Assembly: GCA_041399155.1 (NCBI GenBank) | Contig: JAWKTI010000002.1 | Span: 620,001 to 684,000 of the forward strand | DNA length: 64,000 nt | Direction: 5' to 3' | Source of the DNA: Zavarzinella sp. | GTDB taxonomy: Bacteria; Planctomycetota; Planctomycetia; Gemmatales; Gemmataceae | Shown: one piece after another, positions 35,998 to 45,885 of the stretch | Position numbering within the stretch: position 1 is the first letter of the stretch | Layout: the number at the start of each line of letters is the position of its first letter | Position numbers and translations under genes: made by a program | The notes under the pieces: model-generated | What the model was told of the DNA's origin: nothing | Database searches by the model: none | What the model saw: only the letters and a program-made list of their open reading frames with translations

Positions 35998-36693
35998 TTA
36001 TTTTAACATTTTCAGCATCGTGGCTGCCACAAACTTGTTCCCTTCGCCATTCAGGTGCACACGGTCGCTGGTCAGCACACCACGTTCTTTGTTGCCCTTA
36101 TTGTTGGTTTTCAGGTGGTCGAGAAATGCCTGCCGGAGGTCGCACATGCTGGATTTGGTTTCGGTGGCCACTTTTCGGCTGATAGCAGAATATTCGTCTA
36201 GTTTGCTGTCCAGATTGTTGGTGCCATCGGTTTTTTCACCAATCACGCTGGGAGTGCAGAGAATCACTTTTGCTCCACCTTGCTGTACTTTGGCAATAAT
36301 TTCTTTCAGGCCGGCTTCAAAATTCTCTTTCGACGTACCACGTGCGGGGTCTTTTTCTCCGTGCCATACATCGTTAATGCCTATGTAAATGAACACAATC
36401 GTGGGCTTTTTGCTCAAAACATCGCGTTCGAGTCGTTTTTGCAGGTCGGGCACTTTGTTGCCACTGATCCCAGCACCGATCACTTCTATTCCCAGATCGG
36501 CACGCTTTTCCTTCATTTCGGTGCGGATGATATCCACATAACCATCCTTACGGTTGCCAGCCTGGGTGATGGAATCGCCCAAAAAGACGATCCGGTCGCC
36601 TTTTTTCAGTTCCAGTGGCTCATTGCCACCCACAGGTGCCAGATTGGAAAGAGCACCGATCAATGCCAGCACCGATAATGAGAAAACTTTCAT
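35998..36693 (-). CDS. Exported SGNH/GDSL hydrolase
   Basis: 231 residues with a signal peptide (VFSLSVLALIGALSNLAP). SGNH blocks I, II, III and V are present: IVFLGDSITQAG (nucleophile Ser), GAGISGNKV (Gly), YIGINDVWHG (Asn) and DRVHLNGEGN (Asp-x-x-His). This predicts an esterase, lipase or carbohydrate deacetylase acting outside the cytoplasm. Most polar residues around the block II Gly match the planctomycete GDSL proteins. Substrate unknown. Confidence 0.9.
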   Translation of the reverse strand: MKVFSLSVLALIGALSNLAPVGGNEPLELKKGDRIVFLGDSITQAGNRKDGYVDIIRTEMKEKRADLGIEVIGAGISGNKVPDLQKRLERDVLSKKPTIVFIYIGINDVWHGEKDPARGTSKENFEAGLKEIIAKVQQGGAKVILCTPSVIGEKTDGTNNLDSKLDEYSAISRKVATETKSSMCDLRQAFLDHLKTNNKGNKERGVLTSDRVHLNGEGNKFVAATMLKMLK

Positions 36694-36859
36694 GGAGAAG
36701 TCCTGAATCTGCCAGGTGGGAACATGGCAACGGGGTTAAGACCAGACATTCAACCGCCTGGTTCGCTGAAAATTCTATGAAATGGATCGGCAAATGGGTA
36801 ACAATCCCTTTGCCAGATGGGATTCCATTGAATGGCTTAATCTTAACGGATCGCCTGGT

Positions 36860-37948
36860 TCAATGGGCAGTTGGTGCCTGAGTTTCCCCTACCGAACGGT
36901 GTTTCACTAACCAGAACACCAGACCGATCAATCCAGCATTCACCGCGAAAAAGAACAGAAAAATGAACAAACCACCTTTATCGTAAGCTTCCCTGTGCAG
37001 CGGGTACAGTTTCTCCATCGTTGCACTGCCCAGTGCGTGCATGCGGATTGCTTCGCGGCAGACGGTCATCCCCACAAGGGTCAATGTCAGGCCAGCAGTT
37101 ACAAGCGACAGGTTACTGATTCGAAGTTGTTTGCAGTTACTGATCCAGAACCAGCCAGCAAGTTGCAGAATGGTGCCAGCTACCGACAGGCCAAAATAAA
37201 GTTTTGCCAGTGGGGAAACAAACGCCATCCGTGTGGCTTCATCGGTCTTCATGTAATACCACGCCGCAGCACATGCCACCAGAAACAGGCTTGCCAATGC
37301 CCGCCTTGCCAGCTTTTCTGCGGTACCGCTCGAACGATACCAGTGTTGCCACCCCAGAACCAGAAACATCGTTGGAAAAGCCCCGACACCCCAGATCAGC
37401 AAGCGAGGCAGCAATTGAGAATCAGTATAAAGTTGTGATTTGCTGGCATAGAATTCGCCCCAATAAGCCGGGGTACGAATGCTCAACAGGTGATTTTCAG
37501 TCCAACTGTAACCGGTGAACGCGATGGTCAACACAGGGATTGACGCTACCAGTGCGGCCAATTTCCAGGATCGCTTCGCAAGCCAGCGTGATTTCAGCAG
37601 ATACATGCTGTAGAAACCCGCAATTAGAACCGGCAGAATGGCCATCCAGCGATTGAACAACAATAGATTGGCGGTGTAATAATTCTGCTTGTAAAGAATC
37701 TGCAGAAACAGCAGTGGTGCCACACCCGCCGTAATCGCACCGGAAAGCATGAAAGGCAGCCATTCCTTCAAAATGGTGCTGCTGGCCCCCTTCCCTCGAT
37801 CAGTGGGACGCAGATAGCCCACCAGAAGTACGATGGTGCCTGCCAGAACATAATTCATGAAAACCACGTGAATGCCCAAAGTCAACACGTAGAAGATTTC
37901 ATAAAAAGCGGTGGGCCAGGGGAGGTCAAAAGGAAAGACGTTGTCCAT
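36860..37948 (-). CDS. Membrane partner subunit of the bd-like oxidase
   Basis: 362 residues with about nine membrane segments (for example IVLLVGYLRPTDRGKG flanked by spans, LAALVASIPVLTIAFTGYS, and FLFFFAVNAGLIGLVFWLV). It starts two bases after the stop of the cytochrome subunit (37951), so the two are one operon. The size, helix number and position match the second subunit found beside cytochrome bd-like oxidases with a cytochrome c fusion. No haem-binding motif stands out; several His lie in spans (HVVFMNYVL, TENHLLSI). Function by association. Confidence 0.75.
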   Translation of the reverse strand: MDNVFPFDLPWPTAFYEIFYVLTLGIHVVFMNYVLAGTIVLLVGYLRPTDRGKGASSTILKEWLPFMLSGAITAGVAPLLFLQILYKQNYYTANLLLFNRWMAILPVLIAGFYSMYLLKSRWLAKRSWKLAALVASIPVLTIAFTGYSWTENHLLSIRTPAYWGEFYASKSQLYTDSQLLPRLLIWGVGAFPTMFLVLGWQHWYRSSGTAEKLARRALASLFLVACAAAWYYMKTDEATRMAFVSPLAKLYFGLSVAGTILQLAGWFWISNCKQLRISNLSLVTAGLTLTLVGMTVCREAIRMHALGSATMEKLYPLHREAYDKGGLFIFLFFFAVNAGLIGLVFWLVKHRSVGETQAPTAH

Positions 37949-37950
37949 GA

Positions 37951-39390
37951 TTATCGATCCCCCTTGTTACGAATGCTATAAGCAGGCTGGGTGCCAGCTT
38001 CTTCTAACCATTTTTTAATTTCTGCCAACGTGGCTGGGTAATCGGCAGCTTGCCGCACCTCCGGCCAGGTTGTGGGCTTTTCTGCCTGCAACCACTCCAC
38101 ATAGTGCACCAGCGATTCCAGTTCTTGTGGCGTGCCCGCAAACGGAGGCATGAACGGTTTCAATTGTTGCAATTTGGCTATGTTTTGCCTTTTCATGTTG
38201 CGATCCCACGATTTGGTGAGTTCAGGCAGCGAATTCACGCCGTTTGTGGTGTGGCAGATGCTGCACTGTTGGCGGAAAACCAACGCACCCTGAATCAGAT
38301 CGGGGTGGGGCTTGCCATTCTGCTGCGGCAACTGATCGGCATTTCGTAATGGAAACGGGTCGATTTCTGTCAAGCCACGTTGCCGTAATTCAGTAATCTG
38401 GTCGGGGCGAATTGCGTTGGAATAGAGCAGTTCCCGCATCGTGTACGGCTTGCGGACACCTTCGCGAACAAATTCCCCACCAGCGGTAGCGGCTAGTGCC
38501 AGCACGCAGAGGATCGTTGCGGTGGCACCGTTGACGTAGAGTTTTTGCCGAATGAGCCCGACAAGTGCGTAACCTCCGACGAGTGTCGAGGCAGCAATCG
38601 CCAGATTGAGCATTAAGGTCATCGCGATCGATCCACCCATAATCCACGATCGACTGTCGGGTGGCATGGCCGCCAGAAACCAGATCCCCAGCAATGGCAT
38701 CAGCACCATGGGCGACATCAGCCAGGCTGCATGGTGCACCAGTTCTTGCCGCTGTTCGCGGGTGAAACCGGGTGCCAGATTGATCAGTACCATCGCCACC
38801 AGGGCAGCAATCACCAGTGCGGCGATGGTGCGATAGAGCAACGACGGCAAAAAGGTGGGATTAAAGAACGCATCCCACATCGAGTGGGTCTGCAGCCAGT
38901 CCCCAGGGGTTAGTTGAAACGACAGGATGCCGTTGATCCAGAACAGGCTCATCCAGGCGGCAAAGGAATACAGTACCAGCAGGGTCATGCGGGCAGAATC
39001 GGTCATTTTGTGGCCATATTTGAACGCGGCATAGCCAGCGACCACTTCCAGGCAGAAAAAGGTCCACTCAACGGCCCACAACCAGTGAAATTCATCAATC
39101 ATCAGTCCAATGGTGACCGGGCTGACCTGAATACTGGTAAACCACATTCCCACGCCCGTAAGAGCACCTGCCACAAAGCTGATCAGCACGAGATAGCGGA
39201 AGTACCCATCAAGGAACACGCGGGCAGTTTTGGATCTTCCGGTCATGGCCAGCCACTGAAAAAAGCAGAGGAGCATTCCCCCACCGATGGCAAAGTGGGC
39301 CATAAAGACGTGAAAAATCCCTAGCCCACCGATGCTCAGGCCTTTCATCAGTGGGCCAAAATCATTAACAGGATACATGACCGCATCCAT
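37951..39390 (-). CDS. Cytochrome bd-like oxidase subunit I fused to cytochrome c
   Basis: 479 residues. The first approximately 330 are a CydA-like membrane core: GIFHVFMAHFAIGGG (haem-ligand-type His), EFHWLWAVEWTFFCLEVVAGY and NPTFLPSLLYR. The C-terminus carries CSICHTTNG, a single c-type haem site, with the PFMPPFAG Met-ligand segment downstream, making an attached periplasmic cytochrome c. The quinol Q-loop of CydA (GRQPW) is not seen. Such bd-like/cyt c proteins occur in planctomycetes, Nitrospira and relatives. Electrons probably come from cytochrome c or an unknown donor; the terminal acceptor cannot be read from sequence. Confidence 0.85.
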   Translation of the reverse strand: MDAVMYPVNDFGPLMKGLSIGGLGIFHVFMAHFAIGGGMLLCFFQWLAMTGRSKTARVFLDGYFRYLVLISFVAGALTGVGMWFTSIQVSPVTIGLMIDEFHWLWAVEWTFFCLEVVAGYAAFKYGHKMTDSARMTLLVLYSFAAWMSLFWINGILSFQLTPGDWLQTHSMWDAFFNPTFLPSLLYRTIAALVIAALVAMVLINLAPGFTREQRQELVHHAAWLMSPMVLMPLLGIWFLAAMPPDSRSWIMGGSIAMTLMLNLAIAASTLVGGYALVGLIRQKLYVNGATATILCVLALAATAGGEFVREGVRKPYTMRELLYSNAIRPDQITELRQRGLTEIDPFPLRNADQLPQQNGKPHPDLIQGALVFRQQCSICHTTNGVNSLPELTKSWDRNMKRQNIAKLQQLKPFMPPFAGTPQELESLVHYVEWLQAEKPTTWPEVRQAADYPATLAEIKKWLEEAGTQPAYSIRNKGDR

Positions 39391-39502
39391 AGATCACTCC
39401 GGTATGTCTTTGTTGATTTTCTTATGTGTTGATGTGCCGAAGTGGCAACAAAGTGATGATTTGATGAATTCTCAGATTTAAGAAATAGATAAAAACATAC
39501 AA

Positions 39503-39558
39503 AAATCAACATTTGCAGCAGAGATAACTGCCTACTGCTGTACACAAATGGACAGAAT
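39503..39558. repeat. Intergenic imperfect direct repeat, copy 1
   Basis: AATCAACATTT, GAGATA, TAACTGCC, TGCTG and AAATGGACAGAA occur in this order here and again at about 40202-40275. This copy lies about 115 bases upstream of the bd-like oxidase start on the minus strand. Function unknown. Confidence 0.6.
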
Positions 39559-39575
39559 CACCAACAGGAAATACA

Positions 39576-39998
39576 TTAGTTCAGTGTTTCTGTCACCCAT
39601 TTGCCCCAGTGAGTGATGTCGGTGGCACCTTGCTGTTTGAGGATTGCGCCAACCTGACGCCAGTCGCTCTCGCCACCGTGTGTAAATACAGCAACAACAG
39701 TACCACCTGCTTGAAGAACTTCATTAGCTCGTTGAAAAATTGCCATATCGTCGAACAGATATTCTTCCAGCCCACGAACAAAACGAACCCACAGACCATG
39801 ATGCTTGCCATCCAGGTCCAGAACTTCTGCACCTTCTTTCCCAGAAAAGATTTCAATTCGGTCCTCTGCAAAGCCTGCTTTCTGAAGCTCACTCAACAGG
39901 GCTTGCAGGTCAAAGTCAGGTTGAAAGTTACCTGTGACGCTTTTCAATGGAAGGTAAGCATAGCCGCCTTTGTGTGGGTCTTGATTAAACCGGATCAT
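39576..39998 (-). CDS. Conserved-looking soluble protein, function unknown
   Basis: 140 residues, no signal peptide. Phe/Asp-rich N-terminus (FQPDFDLQALLSELQKAG), a central VLDLDGKHHGLWVRFVRG and a C-terminal VVAVFTHGGESDWRQVGAIL. The order of strands and helices suggests a small alpha/beta domain, and the Gly-rich loops could bind a nucleotide, but no family is recognised. It lies between two copies of an intergenic direct repeat. Confidence 0.7.
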   Translation of the reverse strand: MIRFNQDPHKGGYAYLPLKSVTGNFQPDFDLQALLSELQKAGFAEDRIEIFSGKEGAEVLDLDGKHHGLWVRFVRGLEEYLFDDMAIFQRANEVLQAGGTVVAVFTHGGESDWRQVGAILKQQGATDITHWGKWVTETLN

Positions 39999-40412
39999 CT
40001 TCTGCCTCGCCTGTAAATTTTGCCCAACGCTACAATCAAATGATTGATCTGGGGAATTTTGTTAATTGTTTCTGAAATTACATGCACGTACCACATAGAA
40101 GGCACTGAATATCATTTCTGCGTGATTTCGTTGGTTTGTTTAGCTTTGTCTAGCCAAAAATACAAGTTGTGAGTGAAGTAATTAGAAAAATCTAATCGAT
40201 TAATCAACATTTTTCAACATTAATATACTCGAGATATTTTGTAACTGCCCATTGCTGACCAGAAATGGACAGAAACGCATGAAGGAATGACGGCCATGTT
40301 GAAAGAACAGTGTAACATATCCGCGATCGGGTAAAGATTTGCGATCATTTTTCCACTTACCAGCCTTTCTCTCTTTCCAACTCCCGATTGATGCCTGATT
40401 CGATAGGCGGTA
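39999..40412. other. Intergenic region with repeat copy 2
   Basis: About 410 AT-rich bases with no gene. It contains the second copy of the direct repeat (about 40202-40275), which lies about 200 bases upstream of the 140-residue protein start. Nothing else is recognised. Confidence 0.55.
40202..40275. repeat. Intergenic imperfect direct repeat, copy 2
   Basis: Shares AATCAACATTT, GAGATA, TAACTGCC, TGCTG and AAATGGACAGAA, in order, with 39503-39558, with a longer spacer between the first two blocks. Together the copies bracket the 39576-39998 gene. Confidence 0.6.
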
Positions 40413-42539
40413 CTATTGAATATTGTTTTCAGAATAGAATTGTTCTGCAGATTTGTCGTTGATAGATCGGAGTTTGTTTTTCATTGCTGACAAGAATTCG
40501 CGATCTCTGGGAAGTTCCAAGTCTGCAAAGAGTATCTCGATTGGCGAATCAGTAGCAGGGGAAAAATCTTTCACCATTGACCTGTCGCAGGCAAGTGACT
40601 TCAAAGGCATCCCACGGATTACAGAAATATCCTTTATATTCGTGCGCTGAATCATCAGATCTCTCAAAGGCATCCCTTTTAGAGCATTAAGATCTTCTAC
40701 TTTGCTACAATTCAAACAAAGAAAATCGAGTTTCATTCCTTCAAGTGGGGAAACATCTGAAATCTGAGTTTCTCCCAGATTCAAGTAGGTCAGCGGCATG
40801 CCACGCAGCGGTTCCAGGCTGGTTACTGGGGAAGACCATAAGCTGAGAAACTCCAGAGGCATCCCCCGCAACTGTTCCAACGATTGGAGTTTTTGACCGT
40901 GCAATGTCAGTTGTTTCAAATTTTTCATCTGCTGAATGGGCTGTAAATCATCGACATTACCACCCTGAAGGATAAGAACTTCCAGCGGGATCTCTTGCAA
41001 TGGTGACAGATCATGCACTCTGCTTGCCCAGATGGCCAGATGTTTCACATTTAACCCACGGAAACTATCCAGATTGGTAAATCCACAGAAATCATCTTTT
41101 GATGGTTCAATGGTCAATCGTTCTAACTCGGGGAATCCCTGGAGTGGGGATGCGTCATATAATTTTGACGACCGGATGTGAACTTCGACTACTTTTGCAA
41201 AACGCCCCGTTCCTTTCGTGACGATTTTCATGTGTGCAGGGCTTTTGGGATGCATCCCTGGGTTAAAATCTTCCAGTCGTTTATATACACATTCAATCTG
41301 GTCCCAAACATGATATTTGTGCACACGCGATTTCCATGCCTGAAACTCCCTCTTCCAGTAAGTATCGTGTTCTTGAAGTGCTGGAAATGGCTTCACATTA
41401 CCTGTGTCTGAAATCTTATCTGGAAAATCATTGGGATCGGGAGATTCATCCTGCTTTGGTGTTTCGACAATTTGTGCAGATAATGCTGGTTGTACATCGC
41501 CCACTTGAAATGCAATCACAATTGACAACAGAACGATGATGATACAGCATGGAATCAAGTACCATAGCGACGCTTTGCTGCTTAAAGCAAATTTCGTTCG
41601 CGATGTCAACTGCAATGATTTCAAGGCATCCAGCACATCATTCGCTGTCTGAAATCTGTTTTGAGGGTCTTTTTCGTGGAGGCGCTCAACAAGTCTGACA
41701 ATAAAAGTTGGTAAATCAGGATTGACTTCGCCGATACATCGAGGTCGATCTTCTGCAACACGTTTTAATATGGCTAACTGGGTGGATGCCCTGAAGGGCG
41801 GTCGACCCGAAAACAACGTGTAGAGCACGCTGCCCAGGCTGAACAGATCTGATCGATGGTCAACAGGATCTCCATTTGCCTGTTCGGGCGACATGTACAT
41901 CGGTGTGCCTACCACTGCTCCGCTTTGAGTCAAACTGGCATCGTCAACTGTGCGTGCGACACCAAAATCGGTGATTTTGATTCTTTGGGTGCCTTTTTCG
42001 ATCAGAATGTTTGCCGGTTTGATATCACGATGAATCAGGTCGTACTGGTGAGCCGCGTCCAGACCCGCAGCAATCTGTTGCCCAATTTCTATTCCACTGC
42101 AGATATCCAAAGGGCCTTCACGATCCAGTTTATCCTGTAATGTCTCTCCTTCGATGTACTCCATAACCATGTAAGGAGTTGGAGAATCTTCTACCGCAAA
42201 AATCTGAACGACGTTCGGATGAGACAATTTTGCTGCGCACCTGGCTTCCCGCAGGAAATATTTACGCGGGGCTGAGGTAACTGCAAGTCTGGGATCGAGC
42301 ATTTTAATTGCTACCAGACGATCCAGTTTCAAATCTCTGGCCAGAACTACTGTGCCAAAGCCCCCTCTACCAATTACTCTGATGATTTGAAAGTGGGACA
42401 ACTGTCCCATGCAGCCTGGTGAACCTGGCTGCAAATATCGACGAAATGGTACAAGTTCATCTGATTGTGATTGGTGCGATGAATTATCAACCGCCATCCC
42501 TACCAGCTTTGTTCGCTTATCGTCGTTTTCTTCAAACAT
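40413..42539 (-). CDS. Ser/Thr protein kinase with a leucine-rich-like repeat C-terminus
   Basis: 708 residues. Kinase domain: IGRGGFGTVVLARD, AIKML, HRDIKPANILI, DFGVART, GTPMYMSPEQANGD and HRSDLFSLGSVLYTLFSGRPPF. One membrane span (LWYLIPCCIIIVLLSIVIAF) separates it from an outer region. The C-terminal approximately 230 residues contain about seven 21-22-residue repeats of the type GMPLxxLxLxxTxIxDxxPL (for example LRGMPLTYLNLGETQISDVS), likely forming a ligand-sensing solenoid. The membrane topology puts repeats outside and kinase inside, as in a receptor kinase. A short N-terminal leader carries no zinc finger. It is the first gene after the 700-base gap beside clpC. Confidence 0.92.
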   Translation of the reverse strand: MFEENDDKRTKLVGMAVDNSSHQSQSDELVPFRRYLQPGSPGCMGQLSHFQIIRVIGRGGFGTVVLARDLKLDRLVAIKMLDPRLAVTSAPRKYFLREARCAAKLSHPNVVQIFAVEDSPTPYMVMEYIEGETLQDKLDREGPLDICSGIEIGQQIAAGLDAAHQYDLIHRDIKPANILIEKGTQRIKITDFGVARTVDDASLTQSGAVVGTPMYMSPEQANGDPVDHRSDLFSLGSVLYTLFSGRPPFRASTQLAILKRVAEDRPRCIGEVNPDLPTFIVRLVERLHEKDPQNRFQTANDVLDALKSLQLTSRTKFALSSKASLWYLIPCCIIIVLLSIVIAFQVGDVQPALSAQIVETPKQDESPDPNDFPDKISDTGNVKPFPALQEHDTYWKREFQAWKSRVHKYHVWDQIECVYKRLEDFNPGMHPKSPAHMKIVTKGTGRFAKVVEVHIRSSKLYDASPLQGFPELERLTIEPSKDDFCGFTNLDSFRGLNVKHLAIWASRVHDLSPLQEIPLEVLILQGGNVDDLQPIQQMKNLKQLTLHGQKLQSLEQLRGMPLEFLSLWSSPVTSLEPLRGMPLTYLNLGETQISDVSPLEGMKLDFLCLNCSKVEDLNALKGMPLRDLMIQRTNIKDISVIRGMPLKSLACDRSMVKDFSPATDSPIEILFADLELPRDREFLSAMKNKLRSINDKSAEQFYSENNIQ

Positions 42540-43256
42540 CGTGCGAATTCCCTGCTTTCTCAGTTATGAACATTGAAACCTAGTTCAGACTTTTGTGCTG
42601 CCACAAAGAAAGTTCATGAGAAAAATCAAATTTTGTTGAGGAATGGCAGTGATCTTTCGCTGTGGCCTGAAATTTGGTGGCAAGACCATTGTTGCCATCG
42701 AACAAACGGAGTTTTGTACTCGTGTGGATCCGTATGCAATCGTTTATCTTTGCAGATGCGGTCGCGAAAACTGCTGAATGATCATTTCGAATGCGTGGTA
42801 TCTTTTATCACGTAGTGAATTGATTCGTATCGCAAGATGCTGCCATTCTGGCAGTTTCACACATTTTCCACTGCCATTATCGGTAAATAAGTACACTAAT
42901 TTCAGTGCAAAGAATCGCTGGTTGATACTGATTGTAACAGTAGCATCGAATAATATAGCAGAAAAACCTGCTTTGAATCGATTGGCACGATGTTTGCTAG
43001 TTTGTCATTTGTACGGTGGGTTTTGCCTGTTTCCATGGTAAGCTGCACCGGATGACAAGTTGTTTCTGTGGTACTGCCATGTGACCAGCTTGCCAAATGT
43101 CTTGTGAGAGTTTGGCGAAAATTTGCCAGTCGTATAAGATAGTATAAGGTCGATTGTTGTTGAAGCTGCTTTGCAAAGCAGGCTCGGAAGAGTCCGATCG
43201 AGCCAGTTCTCATCAACCGGTCCGCCCCACACATGCTTTTGTCGGAGTAGTCAACA
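42540..43256. other. Long intergenic gap between kinase and clpC
   Basis: About 715 bases with only short shadow frames and no codon bias or recognisable domain. It holds the divergent promoters of the kinase and clpC; no consensus heat-shock element (CIRCE) was recognised. Some fragments are rich in Trp/Cys codons and could be remnants of an old gene, but no family could be supported. Confidence 0.5.
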
Positions 43257-45794
43257 ATGTATGAACGTTTTACAGATCGTGCACGCAAGGTCATGCAACT
43301 GGCTAACCAGGAAGCACAGCGGTTCAATCACGAGTATATTGGAACCGAGCATATCTTGCTGGGATTGGTAAAGGAAGGTTCCGGCGTGGCCGCGAACGTC
43401 CTGAAGAACCTGGATGTCGACCTTCGAAAGATTCGCATGGAAGTGGAGAAGATTGTCCAGACTGGCCCCGGTGGGGATCAGTTGGTGCTGGGCAAGCTAC
43501 CGCACACCCCACGTGCGAAGAAAGTGATCGAGTATTCCGTTGAGGAAGCTCGCACGCTGAATCACAATTACGTGGGCACCGAACATTTATTGCTGGGTTT
43601 GTTACGCGAGCAGGAAGGAGTTGCTGCTCAGGTATTGATGAATCTCGGACTCAAACTGGAAGATGTCCGGGAAGAAGTACTTAACTTGCTGGGACACAGT
43701 ATGCCAGAATCGAGCGAACCAACCGGGGGTGAAGGTGGCGGCACCCGCGAACGTTCTTCACGGAACAAATCGAAAACGCCAGCCCTGGACAGCTTTGGTC
43801 GCGATCTGACCGAACTGGCACGCCAGGGGAAACTCGATCCGGTGATCGGCCGAGCCAACGAAATCGAGCGGGTGATCCAGATTCTGTCCCGTCGGCAGAA
43901 AAACAATCCTGTGTTGCTGGGCGAAGCGGGCGTGGGCAAAACAGCTATCGTCGAAGGCCTGGCACAGTTAGTGATCGATGGTGATGTGCCCGAATTGCTG
44001 CGTGACAAACGCCTGGTAATTCTGGACCTGGCCATGATGGTCGCTGGCACCAAGTACCGTGGACAGTTCGAAGAACGCATCAAAGCGGTAATGAACGAAG
44101 TTCGTCGTGCCAAAAACACGATTCTCTTCATTGACGAACTGCACACCCTTGTTGGTGCAGGTGGTGCGGAAGGGGCCATTGATGCCTCGAACGTATTGAA
44201 GCCCGCACTGGCACGTGGGGAAATCCAGTGTATTGGTGCCACCACGCTGGATGAATATCGCAAGTACATTGAAAAAGATAAAGCACTGGCACGCCGCTTC
44301 CAGGATATCATCGTCAATCCGCCATCGAAGGTTGAAGCGGTGGAAATTCTGAAGGGTCTGCGTGATCGTTACGAATCGCACCACCGCGTCCGGATTACCG
44401 ATGAGGCACTGGAACATGCGGTTGAGCTTTCCGATCGGTATATCACAGGGCACTGTCTGCCAGACAAAGCGATTGATGTGATCGACGAAGCGGGTGCCCG
44501 CGTGCGTCTGAAATCGATGACCCGCCCACCGAACCTGAAAGAGATTGACGAGCAGATCGAAAAGCTCAATCAGGAAAAGGAAGAAGCGGTTTCGCAGCAG
44601 GATTTTGAAAAAGCAGCCGCACTGCGCGATCAGGCAGAACGCCACAAGAAGAAAAAAGAACAGATGACCAAGGAATGGCGCGATAAATCGCGTGAGACCG
44701 ACGGCGTGGTGGATGAAGAGATCATTGCAGAAGTGGTCAGCAAGATGACCGGTGTACCGCTGAAGCGGTTGGGGGATGATGAAATCCAACGACTGTTGAA
44801 GATGGAAGACGAACTGCACACCAGCGTGGTCAGCCAGCACGAAGCGATTCAGGCACTGGCCAAGTCGGTGCGGAAGAGCCGGGCAGGGTTGAAAGATCCC
44901 AAGCGACCGATGGGGTGCTTCATTTTCGCAGGCCCCACTGGTGTTGGTAAAACCTTGCTTGCCAAAAAACTGGCCCAGTTCATGTTCGGTAACGAAGATG
45001 CCCTGGTGCAATTGGATATGAGCGAATACCAGGAGAAGCACAACGTCAGCCGACTGTGGGGTGCACCTCCAGGCTACGTGGGCTACGAAGAAGGCGGCCA
45101 GTTGACTGAGAAGATCCGTCGTCGGCCTTACTCTGTGGTGCTGCTGGACGAAATTGAAAAAGCCCACCCCGATGTATGGAACTCACTGCTGCAGATCATG
45201 GAAGAAGGTCGGTTGACTGATAGCTTTGGTCGGCACATCGACTTCAAGAACGCCATCATCATCATGACCACCAACGTGGGTGCAGATACGGTGATTGCCC
45301 AGAAGAGCCCCGGCTTTGATCGCTATGTGAAGAGCGATGCTGAGGGCGATTACAACGACATGAAGAAGAAACTGAAAGCCGAAATGGAAAAAGTATTCCG
45401 GCCAGAGTTTCTGAATCGTCTGGACGATGTGATTGTGTTCCGCAGCCTGAACAAGGAAGACCTGAAACAGATTGTGGATATGGAACTGTCGAAGGTTGCG
45501 AAACGGTTGGCAGACAAGGGCCTGACATTGAAAGTGGAAGAATCTGCCCGCGACTACCTGATTGAACGTGGCACCAACACCGAATATGGTGCGAGACCAT
45601 TACGCCGTTCGATTGAGTACTATCTGGAAGACCCACTGGCAGAAGATTTGCTGCGTGGCAAGTTCCATGGCATGGATACTGTTACGGTTCGTGCTACTGG
45701 TGAAGGTGATGATGCCATCATTCTTATTGAAGGTATCAAAACTGCGGAAACCCCACCTGCGGAATCGGAAGCGGTTGCCAGCAGTTCTTCGTGA
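43257..45794 (+). CDS. clpC: ATP-dependent Clp protease ATPase subunit ClpC
   Basis: 845 residues. Two Clp_N repeats (FNHEYIGTEHILLGLV and LNHNYVGTEHLLLGLL) start the protein. AAA domain 1 has GEAGVGKTA, TILFIDELHTLVGAG and ALARRFQDI (arginine finger). A UVR-type middle motif (DFEKAAALRDQAE) places it in ClpC rather than ClpB. Domain 2 has GPTGVGKTL, VVLLDEIEKAH, the GYVGYEEGG pore loop and EYGARPLRRSIE. It unfolds substrates for ClpP. It differs from the three ATPases at 22.9-31.9 kb in every one of the sites they have lost. No mcsA or mcsB neighbour is seen. Confidence 0.96.
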   Translation: MYERFTDRARKVMQLANQEAQRFNHEYIGTEHILLGLVKEGSGVAANVLKNLDVDLRKIRMEVEKIVQTGPGGDQLVLGKLPHTPRAKKVIEYSVEEARTLNHNYVGTEHLLLGLLREQEGVAAQVLMNLGLKLEDVREEVLNLLGHSMPESSEPTGGEGGGTRERSSRNKSKTPALDSFGRDLTELARQGKLDPVIGRANEIERVIQILSRRQKNNPVLLGEAGVGKTAIVEGLAQLVIDGDVPELLRDKRLVILDLAMMVAGTKYRGQFEERIKAVMNEVRRAKNTILFIDELHTLVGAGGAEGAIDASNVLKPALARGEIQCIGATTLDEYRKYIEKDKALARRFQDIIVNPPSKVEAVEILKGLRDRYESHHRVRITDEALEHAVELSDRYITGHCLPDKAIDVIDEAGARVRLKSMTRPPNLKEIDEQIEKLNQEKEEAVSQQDFEKAAALRDQAERHKKKKEQMTKEWRDKSRETDGVVDEEIIAEVVSKMTGVPLKRLGDDEIQRLLKMEDELHTSVVSQHEAIQALAKSVRKSRAGLKDPKRPMGCFIFAGPTGVGKTLLAKKLAQFMFGNEDALVQLDMSEYQEKHNVSRLWGAPPGYVGYEEGGQLTEKIRRRPYSVVLLDEIEKAHPDVWNSLLQIMEEGRLTDSFGRHIDFKNAIIIMTTNVGADTVIAQKSPGFDRYVKSDAEGDYNDMKKKLKAEMEKVFRPEFLNRLDDVIVFRSLNKEDLKQIVDMELSKVAKRLADKGLTLKVEESARDYLIERGTNTEYGARPLRRSIEYYLEDPLAEDLLRGKFHGMDTVTVRATGEGDDAIILIEGIKTAETPPAESEAVASSSS

Positions 45795-45885
45795 TTTGAA
45801 CAATTCCACGTGACAGTGGCATCCTGCCGCTGAGTTTTAGCCACCGGCTGGAACCAAGTGCCACCTTGCATCAAGCATTTGTTGT

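Noticed and set aside
42540..43256. Possible transposase or hypothetical gene in the clpC upstream gap
   Set aside because: Short frames on both strands have no known motif, no good start signal, and contain many Trp/Cys codons; they look like chance open frames.
43080..43256. CIRCE or heat-shock operator of clpC
   Set aside because: No nine-base inverted repeat with a nine-base spacer was recognised.
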